A stretch of DNA of 64,000 bases from Nostoc sp. NIES-4103 (GCF_002368335.1 NZ_AP018288.1:4017323-4081322); one strand, 5' to 3'; shown: positions 8,251 through 17,217, numbered from the stretch's first letter. Made by a program: numbers and translations. Notes: generated by a model from the sequence alone, not told the origin.

Positions 8251-8829
8251 GTGTTAACAAATAATCATGGTAATCTCACCCAGATACCAAAAGTGATGGA
8301 GCAAGCAAGCTTAAGTAGACCATCCAAACAAATATCTACAAAAATTGTTAGCAATACCCCAAAAAGGTTACGGTTGAGAGTTGCTCGTCAGCACCGTCAA
8401 CCTGAAGAAATGCAACGCATTGCTAATGCATTAGAAGCACAACCGAACGTCACTCAAGTGCGAACTAATATTAGTCAGGGTAGTATTGTCATCAACTACG
8501 ATGGTAAAGATGACAGTTGGAATAATGTTGTCGCCACACTATTGGATTTAGGAATTATTTTTGGCGATATTGCCGAGGGTAAATCTGAAGCAGCGATGGA
8601 CGTTTCAAGCGCAATTGTAGACTTGAACAAACGAGTTGAACAAGCTACCAACGGTGCGGTTGATTTGCGCTTGCTTTTTCCTTTTGGACTCAGCATCCTT
8701 GCTGTGAGACAACTGCTGAAGCAGGGTTGGCGAATTGACATTATTCCTTGGTATGTGTTGGCTTGGTATGCCTTTGATAGTTTTATTAAACTGCATGGTA
8801 TGCATCAGCCACAGTCAAGTAATGATTAA
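8251..8829 (+). CDS. HMA-like (HMA_2-type) domain protein with C-terminal membrane segments
   Basis: Residues about 30-95 hold the HMA-like core (KIVSNTPKRLRLRVARQ ... NVTQVRTNISQGSIVINYDG), again without CxxC. Residues about 140-180 contain two hydrophobic segments (LLFPFGLSILAVRQLL; IIPWYVLAWYAFDSFI). This is the topology of an HMA-like head on a membrane hairpin. The listed start is GTG with GAGGG upstream; an ATG at 8296 (residue 16) is an alternative and keeps the domain intact. Sixth HMA-like domain in the 6-kb locus. Confidence 0.7.
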   Translation: MLTNNHGNLTQIPKVMEQASLSRPSKQISTKIVSNTPKRLRLRVARQHRQPEEMQRIANALEAQPNVTQVRTNISQGSIVINYDGKDDSWNNVVATLLDLGIIFGDIAEGKSEAAMDVSSAIVDLNKRVEQATNGAVDLRLLFPFGLSILAVRQLLKQGWRIDIIPWYVLAWYAFDSFIKLHGMHQPQSSND

Positions 8830-8879
8830 TTGATGATGGATATTATGTCCGTTTAAACACTTATGATATCTGTGGAGGT

Positions 8880-9005
8880 CGGTAATTGGGAATTGGTAAT
8901 TGGGAATTGGGAATTGGTAATTGGTAATTGAGAATTGGACTCTACTATTAGTCATCACATCTTACCCAGTACCCATCACCCATTACCCATTACCCATTAC
9001 CCATG
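8880..9005. repeat. Tandem GGTAATTGGGAATT units followed by complementary ACCCATT units
   Basis: About 8880-8937 is a run of 7-bp GGGAATT/GGTAATT units. About 8958-9005 is a run of ACCCATT/ACCCAGT units. The arrangement of complementary arms is the same as in the protease gene at 573-800. Confidence 0.8.
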
Positions 9006-9013
9006 AATTAGTA

Positions 9014-10777
9014 TTAGGATTCCTCAAACAAGCGATCGCCTTTGTGCAATCGGTTGGCAATTTCATAGGTTTGCCCTTGCGATCGCATAGTTGGGGAGTG
9101 TGCTGCCAAATACCTAGCTGCTGCAATTAGTACGTGAATACCCGCAGGAGTTTGAGCAAGCACGGAGTATTGGCGAAAAGCTGCTTCTAATTCTTGGATT
9201 ACATGAAAGTCGCGGTTTTCACGTAACATCATTTTACCCAACATTGCCATTAGTAGCTCGGCAGAACCACCACTGTATAAATAATTAGCAACTAATTTAC
9301 CTGTTTCGTTAACTTGTTGTTGGCGATCTAATAAATCTGGTAGTTGCTTCAGCAATTCTTCAGGATTTTGAACTTGTTCTTTTGGTTCTGGAAGTCTTGC
9401 TGGTGGTACATTTAAAAAACGATTCAAATATACGCTCATGGCAGCATCAAACACACCGCGCAGTAGTTCCACTGAAGGGACTCGGCGTAATCCTTGATGG
9501 ACTGCATTCGCAAAGGTGAATGGATGGTGTGCTGCATTCCAATCGCCAAAATCGTTATTGGTGTGGAAACGAGCGACACGCAAAGCAGCTGTGTAAGTGA
9601 CTACACTAGCTAATTGTTCTTCAGTACAACCTGATTGTAGGGCAGTTAGCAAAGAATTAGCGATCGCTTGGGGGTCTTCTCCCAATAAAATCGGTACTAG
9701 TTGATCTTTACCAGACCAAGTTCCTTGTTGCGGTTTTCCTGCTGCCAAAGCCGTGGGTAACTGTTCAAAGGCAGAGTCTAGAATTGCCACCAAATCTACA
9801 GGGTAGCGCCAAGAATTAGACTCTTCCATGCGCGAGGCGTTTGCTAAACCAGCAACCAAACTAGCTAAAACTGACTCTGCACCTTGCCAACCGACAGCAT
9901 CGAGTGCTTCCAGCGCCTTGTTGATAAAGTCGAGTGTATGACCGATATCGATGTAACGGTGGTCTGTGGCTGCTGTGAATAGTATATCTGCAATCTGATT
10001 GGAATTAGCCCCCGCCCGAATTGCAGATACCAAACATCTTTCAGCAGCTTCACTATCCCGTACTTCGATAAACTGACGGAACCAGCCTTTGAGAGTGTGC
10101 AAGTCAGCGGTGGAATTGGGTAAAGGATGAACCACAAAATGAGGCGGCGCACCTGCACTATCATTAGCTACTGCCGAAAGTCCTTGGAAAAGGGCGCGAG
10201 GTTTGTCTTCTGCATCTAAATAGGGTAGCAGATTCATCATGCAGGTGTGGATAGTTAAGCCTGTATTCCATCCGGTTTTGTTGTAACGAGTGCCAAATTC
10301 CAGCCCCATCTGGAACGGTTCAGTAGCATCTGCACCCAGATCTAACAAAGCGATCGTTGATTTGGCAATCACTAACGAAATACCTTGTTCTAAACCATCC
10401 TGAAGACGTTGATAATGGTGAGCATGGGCATCAGCAGGCGGTGCTAAATTTACCCAAACATCGCCATCACGGATTTCTACAGGAAAAGACGGAACATCAT
10501 CGGCCCAAGAATCGAAAGTACCCCCACTGGCGAGGTCAAAGCGGGCATAGTGCCAAGGACAAGTTACAATCCCATCTTTGCAAGTGCTGCCGTGGAGGGG
10601 GAAGCCCATGTGGGGACAACGATTATCAATTGCATAGACTTGATTGTCTGAGTAGAATAAAGCTATGGTATGTTTTTCACTCCTCACTAATAAACTACCC
10701 GCTGCTTCAACATCTGCAAGTTTAGCAACGCGAACATAGGGGTCTATCTGGCTTGGTTTTTCAAATATTTGAGTCAT
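9014..10777 (-). CDS. Rieske [2Fe-2S] domain protein with large C-terminal helical domain
   Basis: The N-terminus (about 12-115) is a complete Rieske domain with cluster ligands C54/H56 (CPHMG) and C73/H76 (CPWH). After a His-rich linker (DAHAHHY, about 116-122) come some 460 mostly helical residues that I cannot assign (NSTADLHTLKGWFRQFIEVRD ... HHPFTFANAVHQGL). The domain order differs from ring-hydroxylating oxygenases and from the cytochrome b6f Rieske protein. A stand-alone redox enzyme with its own ferredoxin-like Rieske head is a fair inference; substrate unknown. The gene is convergent with the HMA-like cluster. Confidence 0.8.
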   Translation of the reverse strand: MTQIFEKPSQIDPYVRVAKLADVEAAGSLLVRSEKHTIALFYSDNQVYAIDNRCPHMGFPLHGSTCKDGIVTCPWHYARFDLASGGTFDSWADDVPSFPVEIRDGDVWVNLAPPADAHAHHYQRLQDGLEQGISLVIAKSTIALLDLGADATEPFQMGLEFGTRYNKTGWNTGLTIHTCMMNLLPYLDAEDKPRALFQGLSAVANDSAGAPPHFVVHPLPNSTADLHTLKGWFRQFIEVRDSEAAERCLVSAIRAGANSNQIADILFTAATDHRYIDIGHTLDFINKALEALDAVGWQGAESVLASLVAGLANASRMEESNSWRYPVDLVAILDSAFEQLPTALAAGKPQQGTWSGKDQLVPILLGEDPQAIANSLLTALQSGCTEEQLASVVTYTAALRVARFHTNNDFGDWNAAHHPFTFANAVHQGLRRVPSVELLRGVFDAAMSVYLNRFLNVPPARLPEPKEQVQNPEELLKQLPDLLDRQQQVNETGKLVANYLYSGGSAELLMAMLGKMMLRENRDFHVIQELEAAFRQYSVLAQTPAGIHVLIAAARYLAAHSPTMRSQGQTYEIANRLHKGDRLFEES

Positions 10778-11111
10778 AATAATTTTGGATGAGCGGATTT
10801 TGGATTAAAAGCCTTTTCTATAGGGATCAGCTAAAACACATTTAGTCTGCATAACTCAATTTTATTAAATTCTTGTGGCGTGGGATCTTGCTATTGGTGT
10901 CAAGTTAAGAAAATTAGAGTCTTACCAAGTGATATGATGTCCGGTTGATTAGTTATGATTCCCACAGTCATTACACCCCACCCCCAACCCCTCCCCGTGA
11001 ACGGGGAACTAGGGGCCCCCTCTGGGGATTAGGGGCAGGGAGCAAAAGCGCAGCTTTGGCGGGGTGGGGTTAGAAACTGTAAGTTAAATTCTAGACAAAG
11101 TTACGCAAACC
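10778..11111. repeat. Intergenic region with a partial copy of the ATGTCCGGTT... MITE-like repeat
   Basis: About 10932-11075 matches the left part of the element at 45263-45409 (GATGTCCGGTTGATTAGTTAT, then CACCCCACCCCCAACCCC and a CGGGGTGGGGTT end). It lacks the right terminal repeat and contains extra C/G-rich sequence. CTAGACAAAG at 11091-11100 is the inverse of CTTTGTCTAG at 13513-13522 and may mark the left border of the TnpB element. Confidence 0.55.
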
Positions 11112-11294
11112 TTACTGATTGTCCACATCTTTAATCAGGTCATTCACAAATTCTCTTAACCGTTCTTGCCAATCAGGAACGGTTTTTAATTTTTCCCTTT
11201 GCCCAAGCCTACCTTTAAAGCAAATTGGGAGCCTATCTAATTCTTCCTTTATAATTTTTTTAGCACCAATCTGATTATTTTTCTGGAATGGCAT
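11112..11294 (-). CDS. Small protein divergent from tnpB (60 residues, possible transposon accessory)
   Basis: Highly charged 60-residue protein (MPFQKNNQIGAKKII ... VPDWQERLREFVNDLIKDVD). I recall similar short proteins next to TnpB genes in cyanobacteria, with the same LKxVPDWQERLR core; their function is unknown to me. The C-terminal helix could be part of a small DNA-binding or dimerising fold, but this is inference. It is divergent from tnpB, with a 14-bp palindrome in the shared promoter region. Confidence 0.6.
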   Translation of the reverse strand: MPFQKNNQIGAKKIIKEELDRLPICFKGRLGQREKLKTVPDWQERLREFVNDLIKDVDNQ

Positions 11295-11311
11295 TGATTG
11301 AGGTTTTATAT

Positions 11312-11325
11312 GTTAGTATACTAAC
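11312..11325. promoter_or_regulatory. 14-bp perfect palindrome between the divergent small gene and tnpB
   Basis: GTTAGTATACTAAC is its own reverse complement. It lies 18 bases before the small minus-strand gene and 31 bases before tnpB, where one dimeric regulator could control both. It could also belong to the subterminal structure of the element. Confidence 0.5.
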
Positions 11326-11355
11326 TATATTATCCCATTTGAAAGGTCGATTCAA

Positions 11356-12570
11356 ATGCAATTAGTTGAGAAACACCTAATCAACAGACAGCATAAGTTC
11401 TGGAAAGAGTGTGATCATTTAGCTTTGCAATCCAAGCATCTTTACAATGCTGCTAACTATGTTCAGCGCCAATACTTTTTTAAGGCAAAGAAGTATTACA
11501 ATTCAATTGATATCTATCATCAAACTAAGAATTTAGAAGCGTATAGATATCTGCCAACTAAAGTTAGTAAACAGATTGTACGTAGAGTTTCAGAAGTTTG
11601 GAAAGGATGGTTAGCAGCATTAAAAGATTGGTCAAAACATCCTGAAAAATATTTAGGTAAGCCGAAAATCCCAGGATACAAGCATAAAGAGCTTGGTCGA
11701 AATGTTGTCATTTACCCAATAGATGCAATATCAAAACCAGCGTTAACCAAAGGTATTGTTAAACTATCTCAGACCAATCTTCAGATTGACACAAAAGCTA
11801 AAAACATAGACCAAGTAAGGATTGTCCCTAAGCTGAATCATTACGTTATTGAAGTAGTTTATACGGTTGATGAGCCTAGAAAAGCTACAGGTAAATATAT
11901 TGCTGGCGTAGACCTTGGTTTAAACAATTTAATGGCTATAACATCCAATCATCCCGGCATTAGACCGCTTTTAATTAATGGTAGACCGTTGAAAAGTATA
12001 AACCAATTTTTCAATAAACGAGTAGCTGCATCGCAATCAATAGAAGCTTGGAGACAGATTAAAGAATTAAACAGTAAACGTGATAGACGGATTGATAATT
12101 ACCTCCATACTGTTAGTCGTAGAATCATTGATTGGTGTCATCTGAATGATATTAATCAATTGATTATCGGCAACAATCAAAGATGGAAGCAAGATATCAA
12201 TATTGGCACAAGGAATAATCAAGACTTTACTAAAATACCTCACGCTAAGTTAATTCATCTGTTGACATACAAAGCACAATTATCAGGTATTGAAATTGTT
12301 TTAACAGAGGAAAGTTACACCAGTAAGGCAAGTGCTTTAGATGGTGATCAATTACCAGCTTACAACAGCAACAGTGAGCGTTCGCCTGTGTTTAGTGGTA
12401 AACGTATTAAGCGCGGTCTATACAAAACTTCCACTGGTAGCATTATTAATGCTGATACCAATGGAAGCTTAAATATTGCTCGTAAAGTAATCCCTAACTT
12501 TATGGATGGGATAGAGGCACTGCCGTTTGTGCCTGTAGTTTTAGGACTTTGGACTAAGAGGATGTTTTAA
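11356..12570 (+). CDS. tnpB: TnpB-family RNA-guided nuclease of an IS605-type element (3' end altered by IS5-family insertion)
   Basis: RuvC-type residues are in place: D186 (GVDLGLNN), E318/E319 (LTEESYTS) and D367 (NADTNGSLN). The zinc-finger cysteines usual between the second and third RuvC motifs are absent (KASALDGDQLPAYNS in their place), as in some TnpB subgroups. No tnpA is seen. The last codons read ACT AAG AGG ATG TTT TAA because an IS5-family element starts at 12558. Removing it restores ACT AAG ATT ACA AAC GTG GTT GTC TAA, so the original protein ended WTKITNVVV. The protein is hardly changed, but the guide-RNA region expected at the tnpB 3' end is now split. Confidence 0.9.
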   Translation: MQLVEKHLINRQHKFWKECDHLALQSKHLYNAANYVQRQYFFKAKKYYNSIDIYHQTKNLEAYRYLPTKVSKQIVRRVSEVWKGWLAALKDWSKHPEKYLGKPKIPGYKHKELGRNVVIYPIDAISKPALTKGIVKLSQTNLQIDTKAKNIDQVRIVPKLNHYVIEVVYTVDEPRKATGKYIAGVDLGLNNLMAITSNHPGIRPLLINGRPLKSINQFFNKRVAASQSIEAWRQIKELNSKRDRRIDNYLHTVSRRIIDWCHLNDINQLIIGNNQRWKQDINIGTRNNQDFTKIPHAKLIHLLTYKAQLSGIEIVLTEESYTSKASALDGDQLPAYNSNSERSPVFSGKRIKRGLYKTSTGSIINADTNGSLNIARKVIPNFMDGIEALPFVPVVLGLWTKRMF

Positions 12571-13467
12571 AAGTAGGGGGTATTGTAAGAAAGCTCACAA
12601 GGCGTATGCTGAAATTTGTAGAAACCAGCACCCTGTGAGCGAATGACTAAAGCATACCGTAGTAATCTGACATGGGAACAATGGGAATTAATTGCAGACC
12701 TATTCCCAGAATCAAAACCAGGGGGTCGTCCCCGAAAATTAGCATTATTTGCGATCGTGAATGCAATTCTCTATGTTCTGTGCGAAGGTTGTACATGGCG
12801 AGGTTTGCCAGGAGATTTTCCGGCGTGGTCAACGGTTTATGGTTATTTTTGGAGATGGGGAAAAGATGGTACATGGTTGAAGGTTCATGACCAACTCTAT
12901 CGGTGGGTAAGGGTAGACTCAGGACGTGATAAGAGTCCATCAGAAGCGGCGGTTGATAGTCAATCAGTAGAAACAGCAACGATGATTACTGTTGATGTCG
13001 GCTATGACGCAGGAAAAAAGATACATGGGCGCAAGCGACATCTAAGTGTAGATTTGTTAGGGCTAGTTTTGCGGGTCTTGGTAACGTCTGCAAGTGTTCC
13101 AGAACGTGAAGGAGCGAAAAAAGTCCTCAAACGAGTTCACAATACAGGCAATCACGTCAAAAGGTTAAACATCATTTGGATGGACGGAGGATACCGAGGC
13201 GAAGAATTTATGCATTGGGTGATGGATATGTTTCGGTGGATTGTAGAAATTGTTCTTCGACCATTGGAGAAAAAAGGTTTTGTCCATTTACCAAAGCGTT
13301 GGGTTGTCGAAAGAACTTTTGGATGGCTCAATTGGTGTCGCCGTTTAAGTAAAGATTATGAAAGGCTACCCAAAACTTCGGAGACTTTTATATATATAGC
13401 GATGATTCGTATCATGGTCAGACGACTAGCATAATTTTTGACTCAATTTGACTTTTAAAACATCCTC
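12558..13467 (+). mobile_element. Complete IS5-family insertion sequence (910 bp)
   Basis: Terminal inverted repeats GAGGATGTTTTAAAAGT (12558-12574) and its exact complement (13451-13467), 17 bp, perfect. The element is flanked by a 3-bp duplication, TAA (12555-12557 and 13468-13470). This fits the TNA target of some IS5 subgroups. One transposase gene fills it. The perfect ends and intact gene suggest a recent insertion. Confidence 0.92.
12643..13434 (+). CDS. IS5-family DDE transposase
   Basis: A 263-residue transposase with N-terminal helix-turn-helix region (LTWEQWELIADLFPE ... GGRPRK ... WRGLPGDFPAWSTVYGYFWRW). The DDE core shows the first D in AAVDSQSV, the second in IIWMDGGYRGE and the E in WVVERTFGWLNWCRRLSKDYE. 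It is uninterrupted, in contrast to many IS5 elements where a frameshift splits it. It lies between perfect terminal repeats. Confidence 0.93.
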   Translation: MTKAYRSNLTWEQWELIADLFPESKPGGRPRKLALFAIVNAILYVLCEGCTWRGLPGDFPAWSTVYGYFWRWGKDGTWLKVHDQLYRWVRVDSGRDKSPSEAAVDSQSVETATMITVDVGYDAGKKIHGRKRHLSVDLLGLVLRVLVTSASVPEREGAKKVLKRVHNTGNHVKRLNIIWMDGGYRGEEFMHWVMDMFRWIVEIVLRPLEKKGFVHLPKRWVVERTFGWLNWCRRLSKDYERLPKTSETFIYIAMIRIMVRRLA

Positions 13468-13545
13468 TAAGATTACAAACGTGGTTGTCTAACATTGTCT
13501 ACTCTTGGGTAGCTTTGTCTAGGTTTCTACGAACGGTTCAGAGTT
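13468..13545 (+). mobile_element. Severed right end of the TnpB (IS605-type) element with hairpin
   Basis: After the IS5 copy come the original last tnpB codons and stop (to about 13492). Then comes GTCTACTCTTGGGTAGC, a hairpin with CTAC/GTAG arms, and GTCTAGGTTTCTACGAACGG. This is the expected position of the omega/reRNA scaffold end and element right border. The border is not exactly placed; CTTTGTCTAG at 13513-13522 mirrors 11091-11100. Confidence 0.5.
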
Positions 13546-13757
13546 TAATAAGTAATAAGCAAAGGACATGATATGAGACTCAATGGTAAAACCCAGTGTT
13601 CGCAGAGGGGTTAGGGAGAAGTTCATCGAACTGACGTTAACTCGACACCAATGCCCCATGACGGCAGTTGCTCCACTTGGGGAAACCCCAAGACCGCACT
13701 GCCTCCCCCATGCCCAATTCCCAATTCCCAATTCTCAATTCCCAATTCCCCTGAATC
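13546..13757. repeat. Intergenic repeats between the TnpB element and the GGDEF-EAL gene
   Basis: About 13667-13697 is a dispersed hairpin (GCTCCACTTGGGG-AAA-CCCCAAGACCGC) whose inverse copy lies at about 49945-49985. About 13715-13750 is a run of AATTCCC heptamers. No gene is seen. Confidence 0.55.
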
Positions 13758-16145
13758 CTACCACTGAGGATTCGCCACAATTAAAGCTTCCGCCGCAGAT
13801 TTGTCTAAAGGCTTCGAGAAAAAATATCCCTGCCCATATTCACATTTCATTGCCCTGAGAAATGCCAGCTGTTCTGCGGTTTCTATTCCTTCGGCTGTCA
13901 CATCTACACCCAGTTTTTTAGATAACGCCACAATTGTTTCAATAATCTCTAAATTACCTTGCTCAATACCGCTGCCACTAACGAAAGTGCGGTCAATCTT
14001 CAACTCATTAATCGGAAAATTTTGCAGCCGACCTAATGAAGAATAGCCTGTACCGAAGTCATCAATAGCCAACTGAATTCCTAAATTTCTGAGTTGCTTG
14101 AGCATAAAAGTGGCTTTTTCACCATTTTGCATAATTACACTTTCTGTAATCTCTAGTTTTAAACTCTGTGCATCTAGCTCAGTTTCCTTGAGTACTTGAT
14201 TGATATGGCACAGTAGCTTGTTTTGGCTAAATCGAGAGCTACAAAGATTAACGCTGGTGATCAAGGGTCGCTCACCCAGATTCGCTGAGTTGGTTTGGAA
14301 TAAATCTTGCCACTGTTTTGCCTGGCGACATGCCTCATGCAACACCCACTCATCTATAGAGACGCTTAGCCCAGTTTCTTGGGCTGTTGGCATAAATTCT
14401 TCTGGAAAAATAATCCCATGTTCTGGATGCAGCCAACGCACAAGTGCTTCAAAACCAGTTAACTTGCCAGTGATCAGTGAGACAATTGGTTGATAGTAAA
14501 TCCGAAATTCTTGACGTTCAACAGCTCGGCGCAAAGCAGTCTCCAATTGCAAGCGTGCTAATGCTTGAACATGCATCTCAGAATTAAAAAGCTCATAGCG
14601 TAACTTGCCTTGTGCCTTAGCTCGATACATTGCCAGGTCGGCGTTGCGTAGAAGGTCTTCTGGTTGGTCATAACCTGTGGCGCTTAGAGCAACGCCAATA
14701 CTAGCTGTGGTAAACACTTCTTGTCCACGTAGAATGATGGGAAGTGCAAGTTTTTCTTGAATCCGCTCAACAACACGTATGACATCACTGACATCCTTAA
14801 TCCCTTCCAGCAAGACTGTAAACTCGTCTCCTCCTAAACGTGCAGCTAGATCTATGGAACGCAAGCATTCCTTAAGTCTTTGAGCAACAGTCAGCAGTAA
14901 TTGGTCGCCACATGTGTGTCCCAGACTATCGTTGATAAACTTGAAGCGGTCTAAGTCCAAAAACAGCACAGCAAATAGATAATCTGAATGGCGCTTGGAA
15001 TAATCTACCGCATGTTTGAGGCGATCCATAAATAAAGCGCGGTTGGGTAAACCTGTAAGTCCATCGTAAAAAGCAAGGTGCAGCAGTTCTGACTCGACTC
15101 GCTTACGTTCTGTGATTTCAATTAGCAATTCCTGATTTGCTTGAGCCAGTTCTGCTGTCCGTTCTATTACACGCATTTCTAGCTCGTTATGAGCTATTCG
15201 TAGCGCTTCCTCTGTTTGCTGTAGTTTTTGATTCTTTTGTGAAAGTTTTTGGATGTAGGCTGCTATTGTTTTGATCAAGTTGTTAAAGGATGTTGACAAT
15301 AACCCAATTTCATCTGAAGTAGTGACGGGAACTTGCAGACTAAAATCCGATGAATAGCTGACTATCTGAGCGACTTGAGTCACAGCTTCTATAGGTCGTG
15401 CGATCGCCCGACTGGTAGAAAAAGCCAACACCGCAGCGAACAGAACTGAGAGCAACATACTGCTACCAATAATCTGGTTTCGCAGATTCTCTGCTTCTAG
15501 CAAAGCTTGCTTTGCTTGGTACTCCTGCTCTCGAGCTGTTTTAATATAAGCTGTAAGTTCATATGCACGGCTGACAATTCCACCAAATTCATAACCACTT
15601 GTAAAGTCTGTGATTAATTTCTGAGCTGCATCAGTTGATTTTGGCTGTAATATCAGCGGCTCTACCTGATTCAGGACTACCGCTATCTGTTGATAGAATT
15701 TTTCTGTTGCCTGATGAGCCTTATGTAGCAAAGGCTCCAAGTCTTTTATAGTTGTAGTTTGTGGCGAAGACTGTAGTTGTGAAATGAGTGCTTTAATTTC
15801 CGCAGCTCGAATAGCTAGTTGTGACTTGTGTCGCTTAAACTCTGTAGGCTTTCGCAACAGAGGAACGAACTCTCTAGTCGGTAGAGTCTCAAGCATGGCA
15901 ACTTGCAAGTCGCTCAAAAGCCGACCTTGCTTATTAGCATTGTCTCGAATAGCACTTGCTTGTTGCTGGTAGAAATTGCCAAGGGTCAACCCAACTGTCG
16001 TTCCTCCTATGGCAATGCTCAAAGCTAAAGCATAGCCGCCAATAATTTTGTTTCTGAGACTGAAGAAACGCGGAACGCACCATAGCCGATTGGAAAACGG
16101 TTGTGATAGGCTAAATTGATAGGCTGAATTGGGTTGACTCTTCAC
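13758..16145 (-). CDS. Membrane-bound GGDEF-EAL protein (cyclic-di-GMP turnover) with HAMP
   Basis: Residues about 32-56 are the first membrane segment. A helical periplasmic region reaches 225, and a second segment lies at 226-245. HAMP (ARPIEAVTQVAQIV) runs to about 300, followed by a coiled coil to 350. The diguanylate cyclase domain has an intact GGDEF (438-442) and a product-inhibition I-site RSID (429-432) five residues before it. The phosphodiesterase domain has an intact EAL (566-568), DDFGTGYSS and TESVIM. Both activities are therefore possible. It would sense an envelope or periplasmic signal and set c-di-GMP, which in cyanobacteria controls motility and aggregation. Confidence 0.93.
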   Translation of the reverse strand: MKSQPNSAYQFSLSQPFSNRLWCVPRFFSLRNKIIGGYALALSIAIGGTTVGLTLGNFYQQQASAIRDNANKQGRLLSDLQVAMLETLPTREFVPLLRKPTEFKRHKSQLAIRAAEIKALISQLQSSPQTTTIKDLEPLLHKAHQATEKFYQQIAVVLNQVEPLILQPKSTDAAQKLITDFTSGYEFGGIVSRAYELTAYIKTAREQEYQAKQALLEAENLRNQIIGSSMLLSVLFAAVLAFSTSRAIARPIEAVTQVAQIVSYSSDFSLQVPVTTSDEIGLLSTSFNNLIKTIAAYIQKLSQKNQKLQQTEEALRIAHNELEMRVIERTAELAQANQELLIEITERKRVESELLHLAFYDGLTGLPNRALFMDRLKHAVDYSKRHSDYLFAVLFLDLDRFKFINDSLGHTCGDQLLLTVAQRLKECLRSIDLAARLGGDEFTVLLEGIKDVSDVIRVVERIQEKLALPIILRGQEVFTTASIGVALSATGYDQPEDLLRNADLAMYRAKAQGKLRYELFNSEMHVQALARLQLETALRRAVERQEFRIYYQPIVSLITGKLTGFEALVRWLHPEHGIIFPEEFMPTAQETGLSVSIDEWVLHEACRQAKQWQDLFQTNSANLGERPLITSVNLCSSRFSQNKLLCHINQVLKETELDAQSLKLEITESVIMQNGEKATFMLKQLRNLGIQLAIDDFGTGYSSLGRLQNFPINELKIDRTFVSGSGIEQGNLEIIETIVALSKKLGVDVTAEGIETAEQLAFLRAMKCEYGQGYFFSKPLDKSAAEALIVANPQW

Positions 16146-16512
16146 AATACTCTGGTTCTTAGAGGAATCATTCTACAGCAGATTACATAAACTAAAGAGT
16201 ATATGGCAATCTATCTGAGTTGTGAAAATTACTTTCGTTTTAACAAATGTTAAAAAACAGACAGTGCATTGCGGTGAGTCCAGCACTGTTTTAGGTTTCC
16301 CAACCAGAGCGACTGGTTCTTTTTGCTGCGTTCCAAGCGACAACGCTAATTGTAGTTTGATTCTGCTTGGAATCTAAATTATTAATACTTTTCAAACAAC
16401 TTCTCAGGCGATTCCTCATCCAAAATCCAAAACCAAAAACCCAAAATCCGTCTTGAAAAGCTTTGATGGTCGGAAACCTTTGCTCAAACTTTTCGCAAAA
16501 TCCAAAATGGTA
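16146..16512. other. Intergenic region, no gene seen
   Basis: AT-rich sequence holding the promoter side of the GGDEF-EAL gene. At about 16415-16505 are short repeats of the CCAAAATCC type. No RNA gene or strong terminator recognised. Confidence 0.4.
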
Positions 16513-17217
16513 TTAGTTCTCGACGGTTTTGATCACAGCAGGCAGTATTAGATCCGGTGAACTCATCCACCACTTAATTATTCTTTCTTCTTTGACGCTA
16601 CATTTTACTGCACCTCCTGCTGTTTTAAGATAAGTAATAACCCTTGGCAAAATTTGACGTATCATTTGGCATGTTCCTTGAGCAGTAAATATTTCTACTT
16701 CTCCAAATGTTTTTTCCATAAAAACTGAATAAAATCCCATATTTCTTAGGGAATTAATTAACCTGGGGTCTGATTCTGCTCGTGACAAAGTAATGTGTAG
16801 TTCATCTTGACGAAATGTTCCAGGTGTCAGAGATGACAATTGCAATTTAAAAGGAATTTCAATTGCGGGATTAAAAGGTATTTCTTCAATCTCTACGTCA
16901 ACAGGAACATATTCTGCTTCTATATAACCTTCTATATCTTCAGAATTATCCTGTAAATAATCGACAATAGCATCAAAGCTTCCTCGAAATTCTTGCACAT
17001 TCTTAGTTTTCTTGGTTAAATGTTTTTTCGGAGGACAATGAGCAAGTCCTTCTGGATGCCCTGAAAAGTCAGAATTCCAAAATTGTTGCTCTGTGAGGAA
17101 TTTTTCAAAAGGGTTTGCAAGTCTTTGAGCATCAATATGAATGTGAAATTCACCTAGTACTGTTGATGGGTTAGATTGGCCTATAAGTGTAATTTGTTGT
17201 GTTTTTGAGTTCTTCAT
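16513..17217 (-). CDS. Hypothetical protein (234 residues)
   Basis: I do not recognise the family. The protein is soluble and acidic in the middle (DNSEDIEGYIEAEYVPVDVEIEEIPF). It has FHIHID at about 24-29 and ELHITLS at about 143-149. An HxT-type motif is seen in 2H phosphoesterases, but the second copy is not clean, so I do not assign it. No signal peptide. It stands alone between two long intergenic regions. Confidence 0.6.
   Translation of the reverse strand: MKNSKTQQITLIGQSNPSTVLGEFHIHIDAQRLANPFEKFLTEQQFWNSDFSGHPEGLAHCPPKKHLTKKTKNVQEFRGSFDAIVDYLQDNSEDIEGYIEAEYVPVDVEIEEIPFNPAIEIPFKLQLSSLTPGTFRQDELHITLSRAESDPRLINSLRNMGFYSVFMEKTFGEVEIFTAQGTCQMIRQILPRVITYLKTAGGAVKCSVKEERIIKWWMSSPDLILPAVIKTVEN

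Noticed and set aside
16513..17217. 2H phosphoesterase assignment for the 234-residue protein
   Set aside because: Only one convincing HxTxS-type motif (HITLS); FHIHID does not fit the second motif.
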